DNA from: Lamellibrachia satsuma | Taxonomy: Eukaryota > Annelida > Polychaeta > Sabellida > Siboglinidae | Assembly (NCBI GenBank): GCA_033239005.1 | Contig: BSQZ01000009.1 | Span: 4,101,752 to 4,165,751 of the forward strand | Length of the DNA stretch: 64,000 nt | Reading direction: 5' to 3' | Shown: piece after piece, positions 61,263 through 64,000 of the stretch | Numbering within the stretch: position 1 is the first letter of the stretch | Layout of the letters: every line of letters starts with the position of its first letter | The notes under the pieces: model-generated | Told to the model about the DNA's origin: nothing | Seen by the model: the letters and a program-made list of their open reading frames with translations, nothing else | The model's database searches: none | Program-made: the position numbers and the translations under genes

Positions 61263-62058
61263 AAAAGATAGGTTTTCAGATTACGGCGAAATGAAGCTAT
61301 ATTTCTTGCTGATTTTACGCTGTCGGGGAGTGAATTCCACAGGGTTGGTGCGGCAACCGAGAAAGCTTTTGTCTTAACTCTGGGAACAGAAAGTAAACCA
61401 GAACCAGACGACCGAAGCTGCATGGGCTGTCTTGCTGGAGTGAGCATTGAATATAAATATGCAGGTTGTTTGGTTGAAAGGGCTTGATAGGTAATTGTAC
61501 AGATCTTAAAAATAATGCTATATCGCACAGGGAGCCAATGCAATGATTTTAGAAGTGGCACTAAGCGAGAGAAACGAGGATATCGTGTAATTACCCTAGC
61601 CAGACAATTTTGGACTCGTTGAAGTTTTGTAATATCCTTGATAGCAATATTATGAAAGAGGGAATTGCAGTAATCAAGTCTGCTGCTAACAAGAGCGGTT
61701 GCAATAGTTTTAGCGACAGAAAGTGATATATACCGGCGAATACGGCGAATATCACGGATATGATAAAAACAGCAACGACACGTTTGAGAAATATGTTGTC
61801 TAAAGTTGAAATTCTTATCAAAAGTTACTCCAAAATTCTTCGCTGAGACTGCTGGTGTGATATGTCTCAGGATACATGTCGGGAAAAAAAACCAAGTTTG
61901 CCACACTGCTTTGGAGTACCAATGATGAGAAATTCAGTTTTGTCTGCGTTTAACTTTAATTTGCTGTCAGTAATCCAGAGAAAGATTTCCTGAAGACAAT
62001 CGCTGAGCTGATTTACGGAGCGATTTATATCCGATGTAGCCAAAGAAATGTGGATCTG
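61241..62058 (-). mobile_element. L2 LINE, C-terminal part
   Basis: Minus strand: FLWITDSKLKLNADKTEFLI (about 61940), then after a frame break near 61880 NFGVTFDKNFNFRQHISQTC, ALVSSRLDYCNSLFHNIAIK, LHWLPVRYSIIFKICTITYQ and FSVAAPTLWNSLPDSVKSA, ending near 61241. A well-preserved L2-type reverse-transcriptase end, cut at 62058 by the 19-bp satellite. Confidence 0.9.
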
Positions 62059-62059
62059 A

Positions 62060-64000
62060 AAGTACAGGCACTGTGGCTCGGTACTGAGAGTGTGGCTTAG
62101 TACTGACACTGTGGCTCGGTACTGACACTCTGGCTTAGTACTAGCACTGTGGCTCGGTACTGACACTGTGTCTTAGTACTGGCACTGTGGCTTAGTATTG
62201 GCACTGTGGCTCGGTACAGGCACTGTGGCTTTGTACTGACACTGTGGCTCGGTATTGACACGGTGGCTTAGTACTGGCACTGTGGCTCGGTACTGACACT
62301 GTGGCTTAGTACTGGCACTGTGGCTCAGTACTGACACCCTGGCTTAGTACTGGCACTGTGGCTCGGTACTGACACTCTGGTTTAGTACTGGCACTGTGGC
62401 TTAGTACTGGCACTGTGGCTCGGTACTGGCCTGGTGGCTCGGTACTGACACTGTGGGTTAGTACTGGCAATGTGGCTCGGTACTGACACTGTGGATTAGT
62501 ACTGGCACTATGGCTTGGTACTGACACTGTGGGTTAGTACTTGCACTGTGGCTCGGTACTGGCACTGTGGGTTAGTACTGGCACTGTGGCTCAGTACTGG
62601 CACTGTGGTTCGGTACTGACACTGTGGCTTAGTACTGGCACTGTGGCTTAATACTGGCACTATGGTTTTGTACTGACACTGTGGCTTAGTACTGGCACTG
62701 TAGGTTAGTACTGACACTGTGGCTCGGTACTGACACTGTGGGTTAGTACTGGCACTGTGGCTCGGATTGACACTGTGGGTTAGTACTGGCACTGTGGCTC
62801 GGTACTGACACTGTGGCTTAGTACTGGCACTGTGGCTTAGTACTGGTACTGTGGCTCGGTACTGACACTCTGGTTTAGTACTGGCACTGTGGTTCGGTTC
62901 TGACACTGTGGCGTAGTACTGGCCCGGTGGCTCGGTACTAACACTGGCTCGGTACTGACACTGTGGCTTAGTATTGACACTGTGGCTCGATACTGACACT
63001 CTGGCTTAGTACTGGCCCTGTGGTCGGTACTGACACTCTGGTTTAGTACTGGCAGTGGCTTAGTACTGGCACTGTGGCTCGGTACTGACACTGTGGCGTA
63101 GTACTGGCCTGGTTCCTCGGTACTAACGTTGTGGGTTAGTACTGGCACTGTGGCTCGGTACTGAAACTGTGGCTTAGTACTGGCACTGTGGCTCGGTACT
63201 GACACTGTGGCGTAGTACTGGCGCTGTGGCTCGGTACTGACACTCTGGCTTAGTACTGGCACTGTGGCTCGGTTCTGACACTCTGGTTTAGTACTGGCAC
63301 TGTGGCTTAGTACTAGCACTGTGGCTCGGTACTGACACTGTGGCGTAGTACTGGCCTGGTGGCTCGTTACTGACATTGTGGGTTAGTACTGCCACTGTGG
63401 CTCGGTACTGAAATTGTGGATTAGTACTGGCACTGTGGCTCGGTACTGACACTGTGGCTTAGTACTGGCACTGTGGCTTAGTATTGGCACTGTGGCTCGG
63501 TACAGGCACTGTGGCTTTATACTGACACTGTGGCTCTTGTATTGACACTGTGGCTTAGTACTGGCACTGTGGCTCGGTACTGACACGGTGGCTTAGTACT
63601 GGCACTGTGGCTCGGTACTGGCCTGGTGGCTCGGTACTGACACTGTGGGTTAGTACTGGCAATGTGGCTCGGTACTGACACTGTGGATTAGTACTGGCAC
63701 TATGGCTTGGTACTGACACTCTGGTTTAGTACTGGCACTGTGGCTTAGTACTGGCACTGTGGCTCTGTACTGGCCTGGTGGCTCGGTACTGACAATGTGG
63801 GTTAGTACTGGCAATGTGGCTCGGTACTGACACTGTGGATTAGTACTGGCACTATGGCTTGGTACTGACACTGTGGGTTAGTACTTGCACTGGGGTTCGG
63901 TACTGGCACTGTGGATTAGTACTGGCACTGTGGCTCAGTACTGGCACTGTGGTTCGGTACTGGCACTGTGGCTTAGTACTGGCACTGTGGCTCGGTACTG
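62060..64000 (+). repeat. 19-bp minisatellite with 38-bp higher-order unit, continues past the window
   Basis: About 100 units. The common pattern alternates GGCTCGGTACTGACACTGT with GGCTTAGTACTGGCACTGT, giving a 38-bp dimer, with scattered GGCCTGGTGGCTCGG variants marking longer-range periodicity (similar text at 62420, 63610 and 63770). Minus-strand frames of SASTKPQCQYRATV type are artefacts. It starts abruptly inside an L2 element. Confidence 0.98.

Noticed and set aside
62306..63871. Minus-strand frames of SASTKPQCQYRATVPVL type up to 179 residues
   Set aside because: Same 19-bp satellite; no start context, no conservation pattern, frames broken by unit-length variants.

Overview
This is eukaryotic, animal-type DNA. 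Genes have spliced exons with GT-AG borders, intergenic DNA is rich in microsatellites, minisatellites and non-LTR retrotransposon debris (L2/CR1-like, plus other reverse-transcriptase fragments), and there are remnants of a hAT-like transposase and several inverted-repeat elements. I cannot name the species. The mix (L2-like LINEs, an expanded cGAS-like family, an NBEAL-type gene) suits a marine invertebrate such as a lancelet, mollusc or cnidarian, but nothing seen here decides between them.

Left edge (1-2.4 kb, minus strand): four phase-compatible exons encode the N-terminus of a neurobeachin-like (NBEAL-type) BEACH protein. It is divergent from the rest of the window and is the only ordinary housekeeping-type gene present.

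Core of the window (about 3-50 kb, plus strand): six head-to-tail paralogues of a cGAS-like receptor (cGLR, Mab-21/cGAS nucleotidyltransferase fold) at 7407-8471, 12396-13445, 20593-21729, 32116-33201, 42072-43055 and 49111-50133. Each catalytic domain lies in one exon preceded by a clear 3' splice site. Small 5' exons lie 0.4-6 kb upstream and mostly end in ACAG/GTAAGA-type donors. In front of these 5' exons sits a recurring regulatory cassette: a GTTCGYGAAC palindrome, a 15-bp spacer, an ISRE-like GAAANNCGAAACC box, a TTTCCC box that in some copies is a perfect STAT-type TTCNNNGAA, and often a TGAGTCA (AP-1-like) site. Further cassettes (about 45.4, 51.9 and 57.1-57.6 kb) have no coding exon in the window, so the array was, or is, larger than six.

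The paralogues differ in informative ways. Copies 2 and 3 end in CaaX prenylation boxes (CTVS, CILS). Copy 4 has a displaced version (CIFLS). Copy 5 has a non-CaaX end with an in-frame CaaX end (CILL) behind a single TAG. Copies 1 and 6 have no CaaX. Copy 3 has lost the serine of the catalytic GS motif. Copy 2 has lost its ATG but can be joined in frame to an upstream exon encoding a signal-peptide-like segment. Copy 6 is a mosaic. Genes 3-5 sit in a roughly 9-11 kb tandem segmental duplication.

Between and after the genes: 19-bp GGCTCGGTACTGGC-type minisatellites recur in the 5' introns and fill the last 2 kb. A degenerate, cysteine-rich TGCD-motif pseudogene occupies 4.2-6.8 kb. From 50 kb to the right end there is mostly transposon debris, satellites, orphan promoter cassettes and unrecognised sequence.

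Inferred biology: an array of cyclic-dinucleotide-producing innate sensors, plausibly induced by IRF/STAT-like signalling, in which membrane targeting by prenylation is being switched between paralogues. This resembles the prenylated and non-prenylated forms of vertebrate OAS1.
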